DNA of 64,000 nucleotides, taken from positions 248,001 to 312,000 of the forward strand of contig CAJBEU010000002.1 of NCBI GenBank assembly GCA_903952265.1, in the 5' to 3' direction. Source of the stretch: an uncultured Rickettsiales bacterium (GTDB lineage Bacteria; Pseudomonadota; Alphaproteobacteria; Rickettsiales; Rickettsiaceae). Shown in pieces: positions 47,135 to 56,490 of the stretch. Numbering within the stretch: position 1 is the first letter of the stretch; every line of letters begins with the position of its first letter. The notes under the pieces are model-generated. The model made no database searches and had not been told where the DNA came from. It saw only the letters and a list, made by a program, of their open reading frames with translations. The position numbers and the translations under genes are program-made.

Positions 47135-47704
47135 ATGAGTAGCATTGAAATACTGTCAGAATCAACAGACAAGATACTGGCTGGTGCAAAAGACAAGATG
47201 GACAAGGCAGTTGCGATTCTCAACAAAGAGTTGCAAGGACTTAGAACAGACAGAACAACTCCTGGGTTCTTGGATCCAGTAGTTGTAGAAGCTAATGGCT
47301 CTAAGATGAAAATTGCACAAATTGCCAACGTTTCTTTAATTAAAACACAGACACTGAAAGTGCAACCTTGGGATGTAAAGCTCTTAAAGGCCATAGAAAA
47401 AGCCATTGTTTCAGCCAATTTGGGAGTAAATCCAGTAACAACAGACGGATCAATCACCATCTCTATGCCTCCCCTTAGCGAGGAGCGCCGCAATGAAATA
47501 ATAAAGATTGCACACAAATATGGGGAAACTGCAAAAGTTGCGGTCAGAAACATAAGACGTGATTGCATGGACAAGATAAAAGCATTCACAAGCAGCAAAG
47601 ATGATGTGAAAAACTTAACTCAAAAGCTGCAAAAATTTACAGACGAATTTATTAGCTTAGTTGAATTGCAGGTTAATAAAAAAGAAAAAGAAGTGGCCGG
47701 ATAA
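47135..47704 (+). CDS. frr: Ribosome recycling factor
   Basis: RRF with EF-G splits ribosomes after termination. The 189-residue protein has the three-helix bundle and beta/alpha head typical of RRF: MDKAVAILNKELQGLRTDRT, VQPWDVKLLKAIEKAIVSAN and LGVNPVTTDGSITISMPPLS, then EERRNEIIKIAHKYGETAKV, AVRNIRRD and the closing helix LTQKLQKFTDEFISLVELQ. The usual partner pyrH is not adjacent; upstream are bolA and two tRNAs. No Shine-Dalgarno-like sequence precedes the ATG. Confident call. Confidence 0.97.
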   Translation: MSSIEILSESTDKILAGAKDKMDKAVAILNKELQGLRTDRTTPGFLDPVVVEANGSKMKIAQIANVSLIKTQTLKVQPWDVKLLKAIEKAIVSANLGVNPVTTDGSITISMPPLSEERRNEIIKIAHKYGETAKVAVRNIRRDCMDKIKAFTSSKDDVKNLTQKLQKFTDEFISLVELQVNKKEKEVAG

Positions 47705-47892
47705 TAATTTCATTCAAAACTATTATGAAAAGGATTAGAAAATAATGGTCTCTGGATTTTCGCTTGTGTATGATTTAACATGCACCCGATGCTGCGGTGC
47801 ATTCTCTGCGCTCAAAATTTTATCCCACTTTTGCGCCCTAAAGAGCCTGTAAAAACTTCTAAGCCGGGCACTTATTCAAAATTCTTGATGTC

Positions 47893-47919
47893 AAAAATCA
47901 AGGTTTCGGCTTGATTTTT
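47893..47919. terminator. Terminator-like hairpin between frr and gltP
   Basis: AAAAATCAAG at 47893-47902 pairs perfectly with CTTGATTTTT at 47910-47919 around GTTTCGG. The T run is part of the stem, so it can work in either direction. It lies 33 bases before the gltP start and 190 bases after frr. Confidence 0.5.
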
Positions 47920-47951
47920 CTAATCAAAAACCTCTAATTTATTTGCATTTT

Positions 47952-49175
47952 ATGACTCTGTGGCAAAAGGTTGCGATAGGACTTATTTTAGGTGTATTGC
48001 TGGGAATAGGGCTAGGGCAGCCCATTATTTCACAATCTTTCCCTCACGGAATAGATGTCGTTTCCCTAATAGGAGATATGTTCATGAGAAGCCTCAGAAT
48101 GATGATGGGTCCTTTGATTTTTTGCACTATTGTAAAAGGAATCATTAGCTCTTCTTCTGCATCTTCCCTTGGAAGAATAAGTCTTAAAATAGTTTTAGCC
48201 TCAATAATCACCACGGCATTTGCTGTTACATTTGGCCTTGGTGTAGGATTTCTATTAAAACCCGGAGAAGGAGTAATTCCAGGAATTAGCAGTGAATCTA
48301 TAAATCCTAAATCTGTAAGTTTTAGAAGCTTTGTTTTAAACATTGTTCCAGAGAATGTAATAGAAGCATTTAGCCAAGGAAATCTTCTACAAATAGTCTT
48401 TTTTTCTATCTTTACGGGAATAGTGATTAGTCAATTCAAAAACAGGTCTGATAATTTAGAAAAAGTTATCTCCTTCATGTCAAAAATGGTGGTTGAGATG
48501 ATTACAATAATAGTAAAACTCTCCCCATACGGAGTATGCGCCCTTATAGCTTCTACAATTGCAAACCAAGGATACGAGATTCTCTCTAGCATGTTATATT
48601 TCATCGGAGCAATGATGGTTGCGATAACTTTGCAGTATGCTATCTATGGCCTTTTGATCATTCTTTTCTGCAAAAAGTCTCCGATTCCCTTTTATAGAAA
48701 AAGTCTTACTTATCAGCTTATGGCTTTTTCAAGTAGTAGTACAAAAGCATCGCTTCCCACCACAATGAAGGTGTGTACAGATGAACTTGGCATATCAGAA
48801 GCAAACACTTCCTTTATGATTCCAATTTCCGCTGCAGTGAATATGAATGGCTCTGCAATAGGTCTTGGACTATCAACAATGTTTTTTGCTCAAATGTATT
48901 CAATCGCTCTGGGATGGCATGACTATTTAGCGATAATTGTTACTTCAACTATAGGAGCAATCGGAGGGGCTGGCGTTCCTGGAGCTTCAATTATCATGCT
49001 GCCGATCGTGCTACAATCTGCAGGAATTCCAGTTGAAAGTGTTGCCATTTTGGTAAGTATAGACCGCATTTTAGATATGATGCGCACCACAATTAACGTC
49101 ACAGGTGACGTTGCCATGACCATGATTGTCGACAATAGCGAAGGCACCTGGAACAAAGAAAAGTATTCTAGTTAA
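47952..49175 (+). CDS. gltP: Dicarboxylate/amino acid:cation symporter
   Basis: This 407-residue polytopic protein belongs to the DAACS family (GltP, DctA), which imports glutamate, aspartate or C4-dicarboxylates with protons or sodium. It has about eight membrane helices and two hairpins. The first reentrant hairpin contains the serine-rich FSSSSTKASLPTTMKVCTDE. PISAAVNMNGSAIGLGLSTM carries the NMNGS-type signature, and GGAGVPGASIIMLPIVL is the second hairpin. VSIDRILDMMRTTINVTGDV holds the substrate-binding Asp and Asn. The start is ATG 47952; a TTG three codons earlier is less likely. The substrate is uncertain. A tail of a second copy lies 46 bases downstream. Confidence 0.9.
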   Translation: MTLWQKVAIGLILGVLLGIGLGQPIISQSFPHGIDVVSLIGDMFMRSLRMMMGPLIFCTIVKGIISSSSASSLGRISLKIVLASIITTAFAVTFGLGVGFLLKPGEGVIPGISSESINPKSVSFRSFVLNIVPENVIEAFSQGNLLQIVFFSIFTGIVISQFKNRSDNLEKVISFMSKMVVEMITIIVKLSPYGVCALIASTIANQGYEILSSMLYFIGAMMVAITLQYAIYGLLIILFCKKSPIPFYRKSLTYQLMAFSSSSTKASLPTTMKVCTDELGISEANTSFMIPISAAVNMNGSAIGLGLSTMFFAQMYSIALGWHDYLAIIVTSTIGAIGGAGVPGASIIMLPIVLQSAGIPVESVAILVSIDRILDMMRTTINVTGDVAMTMIVDNSEGTWNKEKYSS

Positions 49176-49221
49176 AAATCATACTATACCTCTTGTTGCC
49201 CGAAATTTTTCTCAAAAGCTC

Positions 49222-49306
49222 CAGCATAATTAATTTAACAAGTGACACTGCTATGATAGTTGACAATAACCAATGCACCCAAGATAAGGAGAAATATTTA
49301 CGTTAA
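49222..49306 (+). pseudogene. Vestigial 3' end of a second gltP-like gene
   Basis: The translation from 49228 reads IINLTSDTAMIVDNNQCTQD and KEKYLR followed by a stop, which aligns with TINVTGDVAMTMIVDNSEGT and WNKEKYSS at the end of the intact symporter just upstream, with two residues deleted. No further match was seen upstream. This is best explained by an old tandem duplication of gltP of which only the last 28 codons survive. It overlaps the minus-strand pseudogene at 49298. Confidence 0.65.
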
Positions 49307-49880
49307 ATCCCCTATTGTTTTCCAATCTTGCCAGTTTCGCCATCCAGCAGTCTGCATTTTCTGAGGTAATTTTTCGCATATATCCCTGCATGGTTCATTA
49401 ACTCTCCCCTCTGCACCACCAATCAGATAATACACCTGAATATTGCTTCCCTTAGGCACGCTACTATCTAAAAGCAATTTTTCCACTATACGAAATGCAA
49501 GTTGCTCTGCATGATCCAGTTTATCAGACTCCCCTGCTTTTATGCTTACACCCGGGCTATTTGCATTTGCTGTAAAAATAATTATGAGTTTAGGATGATT
49601 TTGGACTTGTGTACGTATGTAAGCCCAAACTTGTACACCTGCTTCATTTATATTTGTTTTTAGAAGCGCTATTCCATTTATCAGCTTTATTTCGTATAAG
49701 AAGAAAATTCTTCAAGTGAAATGTCTTAGAGTAAAAATTATTTGCCATTAAATATACCGTGTTAATATCCTCCGCGACTTTCATCGCACCAATATTTACT
49801 CTATTCCTGGACATAGACGAGCTTCCCTCATTATTTGAAGTAAAACTGTCCATTGTTTTAAAATCTGGTGCCACGTTCAA
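49298..49880 (-). pseudogene. Frameshifted protein with deaminase-like motifs
   Basis: From 49880 the frame reads DFKTMDSFTSNNEGSSSMSR and continues to KTFHLKNFLLIR. A frameshift near 49700 leads into EIKLINGIALLKTNINEAGV and QVWAYIRTQVQNHPKLIIIF, TANANSPGVS, then KLDHAEQLAFRIVEKLLLDS, IQVYYLIGGAEGRVNEPCRD and ICEKLPQKMQTAGW to a stop at 49298. The restored protein has about 194 residues. The order strand, HAE (codons at 49505-49513) in a helix, strand, then E-PC-x3-C (49376-49393) in a helix matches zinc-dependent cytidine-deaminase-like folds, though the usual spacing is PC-x2-C. It may descend from a nucleotide deaminase or a deaminase toxin. The deaminase reading is inference. Confidence 0.5.
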
Positions 49881-50118
49881 TTATCTATTTTTTAGCATTT
49901 GCGGGCATAGGTTGTAAAGATGCACCCGGAATTGCAAAATGTTCTGAGGTTTTCTGAACTTGGAAGTACAAACAATAATTTATTTTCAGAAAAACATTGG
50001 GCCAAAATTAATCACACACTGGCAATTGAAGCAAAGCCAGCAAAATCTATGAGTCTTTTAAGTATTTATTTTTGAAGTACAATTACGTTTCAGCGCTTGT
50101 TTTAACGGTACTTATGAT

Positions 50119-51519
50119 ATGAGTATAATCTCCCGAATTGCAGCTTTTGCTATACCTATTGCAGTATATTGCATAATTTTTTACGCGCTTCCATGTCCTA
50201 ATTTGCCGATTAAATCTTGGCAATTGTTTGCAATTTTTAGTGCAACAATCACGGCTCTTATTACCAAGCCCATACCAATTGGTTCGATAGCTTTGGTAAT
50301 TCTAACAGTAGTAACTTCTGCCAAAATTATACCAATACAAGAATCTTTAAACGGTTTTGCCTCTCCCGTAATATGGTTGATATTAATTGTATGCTTTATT
50401 GCAAGAAGCATAATTAGGGTCGGATTAAGCAACCGAATCGCATACAGCTTTATGCGAGTATTTGGGAGAAGCAGGATAGGTCTTGGTTATTCAATAATTT
50501 TGACAGAAACTCTGATTTCTCCTTTCGTTTTGAGTCCCACTGCGAGAGCTGGAGGAATAATAATTCCCGTGTACAACTCTATGGCAAAATTTGTGCCAAA
50601 CGAAAAAGATTCCTTGCTTTTGAAAAACTTTCTAGCTCAAGTATACGTACAAGCAACCTGCATAACTGGAGCCCTTTTTCTAACCGGTACCTCTGGTAAC
50701 CCATTGATACATAAAATTGCTCTAGAACAAGGTATCTCTATCAGTTGGTTGTTTTGGAGTCTTGCGGCATCAGTACCAGCAATTGCTTCTTTAATGCTGT
50801 TACCTTATCTAGTTAAAAGATATTTTCCTGAAGAATTAACAGAGAAAATTGATTTTAAAAAACTTGCCAAAGACAAACTTAAAGAACTTGGCCCGATTAA
50901 AAATAACGAATGGATAGTAATCTTTACATTAATCGGAATATTGGTGCTTTGGGTTATGGGTGCAAAATACGGAATTAGTCAAATAAGTGCTCCTTTAATG
51001 GGACTAAGCATTTTACTAGTAACTAAGATACTAAGTTTTGATGAAATTCTTGAAGAAAAAGAGGCCTGGAACATTTTTGTTTGGTTTTCCGTGATTGTGA
51101 TGCTTTCTCAAAATTTGCAATCTTGTGGAGTAATTACTCATTTTAGTGAAATTCTTAAAGAATTCATTCCTAACAAAAATTGGTACTCAGGGTTATTTTC
51201 AATAACATTAGTATATTTTTACAGTCACTATCTGTTTGCGGGAGCTTTATCGCACATAAGTAGCATGTACTCTATATTTCTTGCTCTTGCGCTAGGAGTT
51301 GGAGCCCCTCCGGTACTTTCGGCCCTTGTCCTTGCATTTTCCTCTAGCTTATTTATGGCGATAACTCATTATTCGGGAGCATCCACTGCTTTAATATTTA
51401 GCAACAGTTCTATAGACATTTCCAAGTGGTGGAAAATAGGCTTTAACATTAGCGGAATTAATCTGGCTATTTGGAGTACGATAGGTGTTGCTTGGTGGAA
51501 ATTTTTAGGATTATGGTAA
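50119..51519 (+). CDS. DASS-family sodium/dicarboxylate symporter
   Basis: This 466-residue membrane protein belongs to the divalent anion:Na+ symporter family (SLC13/CitT type), close to 2-oxoglutarate/malate translocators. It has about twelve helices. The first SNT-like motif is in FVLSPTARAGGIIIPVYNSM, the sodium-binding hairpin includes GALFLTGTSGNPLI, and the second half has SHYLFAGALSHISSMYSIFL and ALGVGAPPVLSALVLAFSSS, with FMAITHYSGASTALIFSNSS near the end. A host-dependent bacterium could use it to take up TCA-cycle acids. Substrate not determinable. tRNA-Thr follows 47 bases downstream. Confidence 0.87.
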   Translation: MSIISRIAAFAIPIAVYCIIFYALPCPNLPIKSWQLFAIFSATITALITKPIPIGSIALVILTVVTSAKIIPIQESLNGFASPVIWLILIVCFIARSIIRVGLSNRIAYSFMRVFGRSRIGLGYSIILTETLISPFVLSPTARAGGIIIPVYNSMAKFVPNEKDSLLLKNFLAQVYVQATCITGALFLTGTSGNPLIHKIALEQGISISWLFWSLAASVPAIASLMLLPYLVKRYFPEELTEKIDFKKLAKDKLKELGPIKNNEWIVIFTLIGILVLWVMGAKYGISQISAPLMGLSILLVTKILSFDEILEEKEAWNIFVWFSVIVMLSQNLQSCGVITHFSEILKEFIPNKNWYSGLFSITLVYFYSHYLFAGALSHISSMYSIFLALALGVGAPPVLSALVLAFSSSLFMAITHYSGASTALIFSNSSIDISKWWKIGFNISGINLAIWSTIGVAWWKFLGLW

Positions 51520-51566
51520 TCTAAAGGTAAATTGACTCGGGTTACTTTGTCCTGACGTAATGAAAA

Positions 51567-51642
51567 GTCGATATAGCTCAGCAGGTAGAGCAGTGCATTC
51601 GTAACGCACAGGTCGAGAGTTCGAATCTCTCTATCGGCACCA
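51567..51642 (+). tRNA. tRNA-Thr (CGU)
   Basis: GTCGATA pairs with TATCGGC in the acceptor stem, including a T-G pair. Discriminator A and CCA (51640-51642) are encoded. The anticodon loop TTCGTAA gives CGT. The last base pair of the anticodon stem (A31-C39) is a mismatch. TTGACT at 51532 may be part of its promoter, but no good -10 box was seen. Confidence 0.92.
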
Positions 51643-51668
51643 TTTTAAATCAAGTAATTAATACCTAT

Positions 51669-52583
51669 ATGACGAAAGAAGGAACTCTGCCTAACGAAGG
51701 AGATTTAACAAAAAGAGCAGTGGCGCCAAAATTGGAGAAGATATTATACGATAAAATTCCTATATTAGATCATGGCTTCATAAGAGTGATTGATTATATG
51801 GGCAATGATAGTGCAGTGGTGCAAGCAGCAAGAGTTTCTTATGGGCACGGCACCAAACAGGTAAGTCAAGATAAAGGACTCATCAATTACCTCATGAAAC
51901 ATAGACACACAACTCCTTTTGAGATGTGTGAAATTAAATTACACGTAAAACTTCCAATTTTTGTTGCAAGGCAGTGGATACGTCATAGAACTGCTAGTGT
52001 AAACGAATACTCAGCAAGATATTCTATACTAGATAAAGAATTCTATTTGCCTGACCCAACACACATTGCGGCTCAATCTAAAAATAATAAACAAGGAAGA
52101 GAGCAAAATTCTTTAACAACTCAAGAGATTCAAGAAATTCTTTACATACTGAAAAGAGACTCAGAGCAATGTTACGAAAATTATGAAAAATTACTTAACG
52201 TTGACCAAAATGGGCAGATTCTAGATGCAACAAAACAAGGAATAGCAAGAGAGCTTGCAAGAATCAACCTTAATTTAAGCTATTACACTCAATGGTACTG
52301 GAAAATTGACTTGCATAACTTACTACACTTTGTCTCTTTGAGAGCAGATTCACACGCACAATATGAAATTAGAGTATACGCAGAGGCTTTATTAGATATT
52401 ATAAAACTTTGGGTTCCTTACGTTCATGAATCTTTTATAGAACACAGAATCAATTCAGCATCTTTGTCTGGATCCCAAATAAATGCTCTTAGAAAAATAA
52501 CCGATTCCGCCAAATTATCTGAGCAAGAGACAGATTTAAGTTCCAGAGAATTAGAGGAATTAAAAAAGTTGTTTGAAAAATAA
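51669..52583 (+). CDS. thyX: Flavin-dependent thymidylate synthase ThyX
   Basis: ThyX makes dTMP from dUMP with FAD and methylenetetrahydrofolate. The 304-residue product carries the signature [13 protein letters not shown] at 105-117. Other family marks are [34 protein letters not shown] and [20 protein letters not shown], with a C-terminal helical end. Some Rickettsiales rely on ThyX instead of ThyA. Thymidylate kinase is at 30808. It starts 26 bases after tRNA-Thr and may share its transcript. Confident call. Confidence 0.97.
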   Translation: MTKEGTLPNEGDLTKRAVAPKLEKILYDKIPILDHGFIRVIDYMGNDSAVVQAARVSYGHGTKQVSQDKGLINYLMKHRHTTPFEMCEIKLHVKLPIFVARQWIRHRTASVNEYSARYSILDKEFYLPDPTHIAAQSKNNKQGREQNSLTTQEIQEILYILKRDSEQCYENYEKLLNVDQNGQILDATKQGIARELARINLNLSYYTQWYWKIDLHNLLHFVSLRADSHAQYEIRVYAEALLDIIKLWVPYVHESFIEHRINSASLSGSQINALRKITDSAKLSEQETDLSSRELEELKKLFEK

Positions 52584-52625
52584 CAGAAATAATTTTTTGT
52601 TAGTCAAATCAACTTAATTTACTTA

Positions 52626-54479
52626 GTGGATTTGCAATCAATGGAAACTCCAATGGATGAATTTGGAAAAAAGCTCATCTCCGGCTTATTAAAAGATATT
52701 CCAGGGCTACCCGGAATTTACAAGATGATATCCAAAACTCAAGAAATTCTGTACATAGGAAAAGCAAAAAATCTACACAACAGAATCTCTCATTATTCAG
52801 GTGAAAATCTAGGCAGCATTAGGCTTGAATTAATGGTTTCTCAAATATGCAAAGTAGATTACATAACTGTAGCATCAGAGGAAGAAGCCCTAATACTTGA
52901 AGCAAACCTCATAAGAGAATACAAGCCAAAATACAACATCTTGTTTAAAGACGATAAGTCTTTTCCTTACATCAAAATTGCTACTGATCATGATTTTCCT
53001 CAGCTTGCAAAGTACAGAGGCAAAAATCTTGCAAATCAAAAACTCTACGGACCTTTTTCAAGCATATCTTACCTAAATTCGGTCTTTGCTACGTTACAGA
53101 AGATATTTCAACTTAGAAATTGCACAGATCGCTATTTTTCTTCAAGAAAAAGACCCTGCATTCAATATGAAATCAAAAGATGTAGCGCGCCCTGCATGAA
53201 GTATATCTCCAAGCAAGCGTATAATGACACAGTAAAACAAACACAGATGTTTCTTGAAGGGAAAACCTCTTTACTACAGAACACATTGTCACAAGAAATG
53301 CAAAAATGTAGCGATGATCTAGATTATGAAAGAGCTGCAATAATCAGAGACAGAATTCGAGCAATTAATTCAATTCAGCAACAGTCCAATAGTACTTTTA
53401 CAGCCGGAGATTCAGACATAATTGGCATGGCTATGCAAGAAAATTACTACTGCATAGTAGTTTTTAGTTACAGAGGAGGACAAAACTACGGCAGCAAAGT
53501 ATATTTTCCATCTAATACGCAAGACAGCAACGAAGAAGAAGTGGTAGCAAACTTCATTTCTACGTTTTATCAAAGTCGAATTCCACCAGCTAAAATTTTA
53601 TTGCCAATTGCGATGCAATGCAGAGAAATTTTAGAAAAAGCTCTGATAAAAATGCATAAAGTATCTTTTAAAATTATTTTTGACGAAAAAAATGAACTTT
53701 TACAAAATGCCAACTATAACGCTTTAGCATCTCTAAGAGGGAAAATTGATAAAGATATAAAACATAAAGATATTTTTGCAGAAATAGAGCTCTTATTTAA
53801 AACAGGAAAGGAAATAAAAAGAATAGAGGTATATGACAATAGTCACATATTTGGTCAACATGCCGTTGGAGCAATGGTTGCTGCAAATTCGGACGGAATA
53901 ATCAAATCTGAATGTAGGGCATACGCACTAGAAGGATTAATTACAAAAATGCACGGGGGAGATGATTATGAAATGTTAAGACAAGTCTTGACTAAACGCT
54001 TTTCCTCAAAAAACCTAATGCAAAAACCTGATCTAATAATAATTGACGGAGGTAAAGGTCATTTAAGTGTTGCAAAATCTATAATTAGCCAGCATTGCAA
54101 GAACTCCCTTGTAGTAGGTATGGCAAAAGGTCCTGATCGTAACGCAGGTAGAGAAACTTTTTTTATTGACGCAAAAGAGCAATTTTCTTTGCCACACAAC
54201 AATAAGGTTATGCATTACCTCCAAAGATTAAGAGATGAAGTGCATAACCTTGCAATCACCACTTACAGGAAAAGACATCAAAAAGCAATGTACCAATCAA
54301 CCTTAGATACAATTGATAGTATAGGAAAATCCAGAAGTCAGATGCTTTTAAATCATTTTGGATCAATTGAAAATGCAAAAAAAGCGAGTCTTTCTGAAAT
54401 ATTAAGAGTGAAGGGAATAGGAAAGAAGACAGGTATGAAAATTCACGAAGCTCTACAAAACACTACAGCCAAATCTTAG
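52626..54479 (+). CDS. uvrC: Excinuclease ABC subunit C
   Basis: UvrC makes the two incisions around DNA damage. The 617-residue protein has the GIY-YIG nuclease (GLPGIYKMISKTQEILYIGK, 27-46), the cysteine-containing region RPCIQYEIKRCSAPCMKYIS, a UVR motif (DLDYERAAIIRDRI), the RNase H-like C-terminal nuclease with RIEVYDNSHIFGQHAVGAMV and LIIIDGGKGHLSVA, and the tandem helix-hairpin-helix end LNHFGSIENAKKASLSEILR. The start is GTG 52626; ATG 52641 is the alternative. It lies 43 bases after thyX. Together with uvrA it belongs to nucleotide excision repair. Confident call. Confidence 0.97.
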   Translation: MDLQSMETPMDEFGKKLISGLLKDIPGLPGIYKMISKTQEILYIGKAKNLHNRISHYSGENLGSIRLELMVSQICKVDYITVASEEEALILEANLIREYKPKYNILFKDDKSFPYIKIATDHDFPQLAKYRGKNLANQKLYGPFSSISYLNSVFATLQKIFQLRNCTDRYFSSRKRPCIQYEIKRCSAPCMKYISKQAYNDTVKQTQMFLEGKTSLLQNTLSQEMQKCSDDLDYERAAIIRDRIRAINSIQQQSNSTFTAGDSDIIGMAMQENYYCIVVFSYRGGQNYGSKVYFPSNTQDSNEEEVVANFISTFYQSRIPPAKILLPIAMQCREILEKALIKMHKVSFKIIFDEKNELLQNANYNALASLRGKIDKDIKHKDIFAEIELLFKTGKEIKRIEVYDNSHIFGQHAVGAMVAANSDGIIKSECRAYALEGLITKMHGGDDYEMLRQVLTKRFSSKNLMQKPDLIIIDGGKGHLSVAKSIISQHCKNSLVVGMAKGPDRNAGRETFFIDAKEQFSLPHNNKVMHYLQRLRDEVHNLAITTYRKRHQKAMYQSTLDTIDSIGKSRSQMLLNHFGSIENAKKASLSEILRVKGIGKKTGMKIHEALQNTTAKS

Positions 54480-54717
54480 CGCTCCTCTATATTTTTGATC
54501 CTGTGATAGAAAGAGCGCCATAGAGAATATTTGCCATTTTCAGCAAAATATCAAGAAACAATCTATAGTTTTCATACTCTAAGTATCAATATTTTTCAGT
54601 TAAGCAAAAATTTATAATCATCCATTTCTTGACTCATAAAATATGCCGGGATATCATCCAAACTGGAATCCCATAGATTCCCACTCTCTCCCAACTGCTG
54701 TCAGATTTTTACAAGAA

Positions 54718-55179
54718 GTGAACTTTTTCCTCTCAAAATATTCAAATCCGATAGACAAAAAGGGCAGGGTATCAATACCTGTGAGTTATAGAAATATTCT
54801 TTCTGATCAGTCAGGTTTATCACACTTAGTAATTTCGCCTTCGATTAAAAGCCAATGTCTTGAAGCCTCGAGCATAAAAAGATTAGAAGCAATTCATCAC
54901 ATAATTCAAACTTTAGATCCATATTCTCTAGAGCGAGACGCTTTTGAAACTATACTGATGGGAGAGGCTATGCAGCTGTGCTGCGATAACGAAGGTCGTG
55001 TTGTAATACCAAAAAATTTTTTAGATCATGCCGCAATTGATTCTAATGTCATTTTTGTAGGCAAAGGAGACGTCTTTGAAATTTGGAACCCAGACAAATT
55101 CGATGATCATCTAGCAAAGGCTCTAAAAATTGCGAAAAACAATATCTCAATTTTAAAAAACCTTGTAGTAAGGATTTAA
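54718..55179 (+). CDS. mraZ: Transcriptional regulator / dcw protein MraZ
   Basis: MraZ is the DNA-binding first protein of the division and cell-wall cluster and in several bacteria represses that cluster. The product has two AbrB-type SpoVT swapped-hairpin units: NPIDKKGRVSIPVSYRNIL near the start and CCDNEGRVVIPKNFLDHAAI near residue 100, followed by FVGKGDVFEIWNP. I choose GTG 54718, which gives 153 residues starting (M)NFFLSKYSNPIDKKG, the usual layout. An in-frame ATG at 54643 would add 25 residues unlike any MraZ. rsmH begins 4 bases after its stop. Family call firm, start moderate. Confidence 0.92.
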   Translation: MNFFLSKYSNPIDKKGRVSIPVSYRNILSDQSGLSHLVISPSIKSQCLEASSIKRLEAIHHIIQTLDPYSLERDAFETILMGEAMQLCCDNEGRVVIPKNFLDHAAIDSNVIFVGKGDVFEIWNPDKFDDHLAKALKIAKNNISILKNLVVRI

Positions 55180-55183
55180 AAAT

Positions 55184-56101
55184 ATGCACGTACCTGTTCT
55201 ATTAGAGGAAATGCTTCAATATCTGCAACCTCAGGAAAATAAAATATACCTAGATTGTACATTTGGCAGTGGAGGATACAGCCGAGCAATATTGGAAAAA
55301 ACGTCTTGCCTAGTAGTTGCAACTGATCAAGATCCCGATACTCTCGTTTATGCAGAAGAATTAAAAAAGTCTTATTCGAAAAGATTTAAATTTTACTCAA
55401 ATAATTTTGCAGAGTTGAATAGGATTCCTATCACAAAAATCGACGGAGCAGTGTTTGACATAGGTACATCTGCTATGCAACTAGGCAATCCAGAGAGAGG
55501 CTTTTCTTTTCAGCAAAAGGGAATGCTAGACATGAGAATGAATCCAGAGGATTCCAGGCTCTTAACAGCAAAAAACTTAATCGATTCTCTAACTCAAGAG
55601 GATCTAGCTAACTTAATTTATCAGTACGGAGAAGAGCGCAATTCCAGAAAAATAGCAAAGGCTATTTTTGACAAAAAGAAAGAAATAAACAACACATTTG
55701 ATTTAGCTCAAACAATTCACGATGCTCTGGGAATACAAAGATACGGAAAAATAGACGCTGCAACAAAAACTTTTCAAGCTCTAAGAATAGCGGTGAATAA
55801 CGAGCTAGACAATTTTGCTATGGCATTAAAACAGGTAACAGAACTACTTAATCCTAATGGCAGAATAGTAGTAGTAACTTTTCATTCACTAGAAGATAAA
55901 ATCGCAAAAGATTTTTTGAAGCAATTTTCAGCATCAAAGGTGTCAAAATCAAAATACGTTGGTCAGCAAAATCCAGATCATTCTGACAAAAAGGAGTTGT
56001 ACAAAATTCTTACTAAAAAACCAATTGTTCCTAGCGAAAAAGAAATAAAGTTAAATGCAAGAGCAAGATCGGCAAAATTACGAGCAGCAATCAAGATCTA
56101 G
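55184..56101 (+). CDS. rsmH: 16S rRNA m4C1402 methyltransferase RsmH
   Basis: RsmH (MraW) methylates N4 of C1402 in 16S rRNA. The 305-residue product has MHVPVLLEEMLQYLQPQENK, the SAM-binding DCTFGSGGYSRAILEKTS, ATDQDPDTLVYAEEL, DGAVFDIGTSAMQLGNPERG, then FSFQQKGMLDMRMNP, TKTFQALRIAVNNELDN and RIVVVTFHSLEDKIAKDFL. These are all RsmH signatures. AAGGA 10 bases before the start is a weak ribosome-binding site. It lies second in the mraZ-rsmH-ftsL-ftsI-murE unit. The 16S copy in this window retains the target region. Confident call. Confidence 0.97.
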   Translation: MHVPVLLEEMLQYLQPQENKIYLDCTFGSGGYSRAILEKTSCLVVATDQDPDTLVYAEELKKSYSKRFKFYSNNFAELNRIPITKIDGAVFDIGTSAMQLGNPERGFSFQQKGMLDMRMNPEDSRLLTAKNLIDSLTQEDLANLIYQYGEERNSRKIAKAIFDKKKEINNTFDLAQTIHDALGIQRYGKIDAATKTFQALRIAVNNELDNFAMALKQVTELLNPNGRIVVVTFHSLEDKIAKDFLKQFSASKVSKSKYVGQQNPDHSDKKELYKILTKKPIVPSEKEIKLNARARSAKLRAAIKI

Positions 56102-56110
56102 AAATTAAGT

Positions 56111-56488
56111 ATGATCAAGCGAAAATACACCATTGTAAGTACTTTATTAATGATACTTGCCAGCGGCTTTGTAATGTTGCTGGTAAAAAATAAAGTAAGA
56201 ATTTTAGAAAGGCAATTTCTCGACTTAAAAACTGAGATGTCCCTGGAAAAAGAAAAAATTGCCCTTCTAAAAACTGAATTAACTTATTTAAGTAGACCAG
56301 ATCGGATAAGAAGACTTGCTGAAAAACATCTAGACCTAGAGCCAGCTCGAATTAAACAGGTAATTGTCCCTAATAACAAAAGTCATGAAAAGCAACATTT
56401 TGCAACTGTCCAGCTTAACAAATGGCGCTATAAATACTCTCCAAGCAGCTATGAAGTACGCCAGACAAAATTAGCCCAAAACAATTAA
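56111..56488 (+). CDS. ftsL: Cell division protein FtsL-like
   Basis: FtsL is a small bitopic membrane protein that forms a complex with FtsB and FtsQ and helps activate septal peptidoglycan synthesis. The 125-residue product has one membrane helix (YTIVSTLLMILASGFVMLLV, about 6-25), a leucine-zipper-like coiled coil (RILERQFLDLKTEMSLEKEK) and the close LSRPDRIRRLAEKHLDLEPA, which is conserved in alphaproteobacterial FtsL. It lies between rsmH and ftsI, 2 bases before the ftsI start. The call depends on position as much as sequence. Confidence 0.85.
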   Translation: MIKRKYTIVSTLLMILASGFVMLLVKNKVRILERQFLDLKTEMSLEKEKIALLKTELTYLSRPDRIRRLAEKHLDLEPARIKQVIVPNNKSHEKQHFATVQLNKWRYKYSPSSYEVRQTKLAQNN

Positions 56489-56490
56489 AA

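Noticed and set aside
31569-47846. Shared 13-base sequence TTTGCGCCCTAAA at about 47833 and, inverted, at about 31569
   Set aside because: The match does not extend beyond about 14 bases and no other copy was noticed, so it may be chance.
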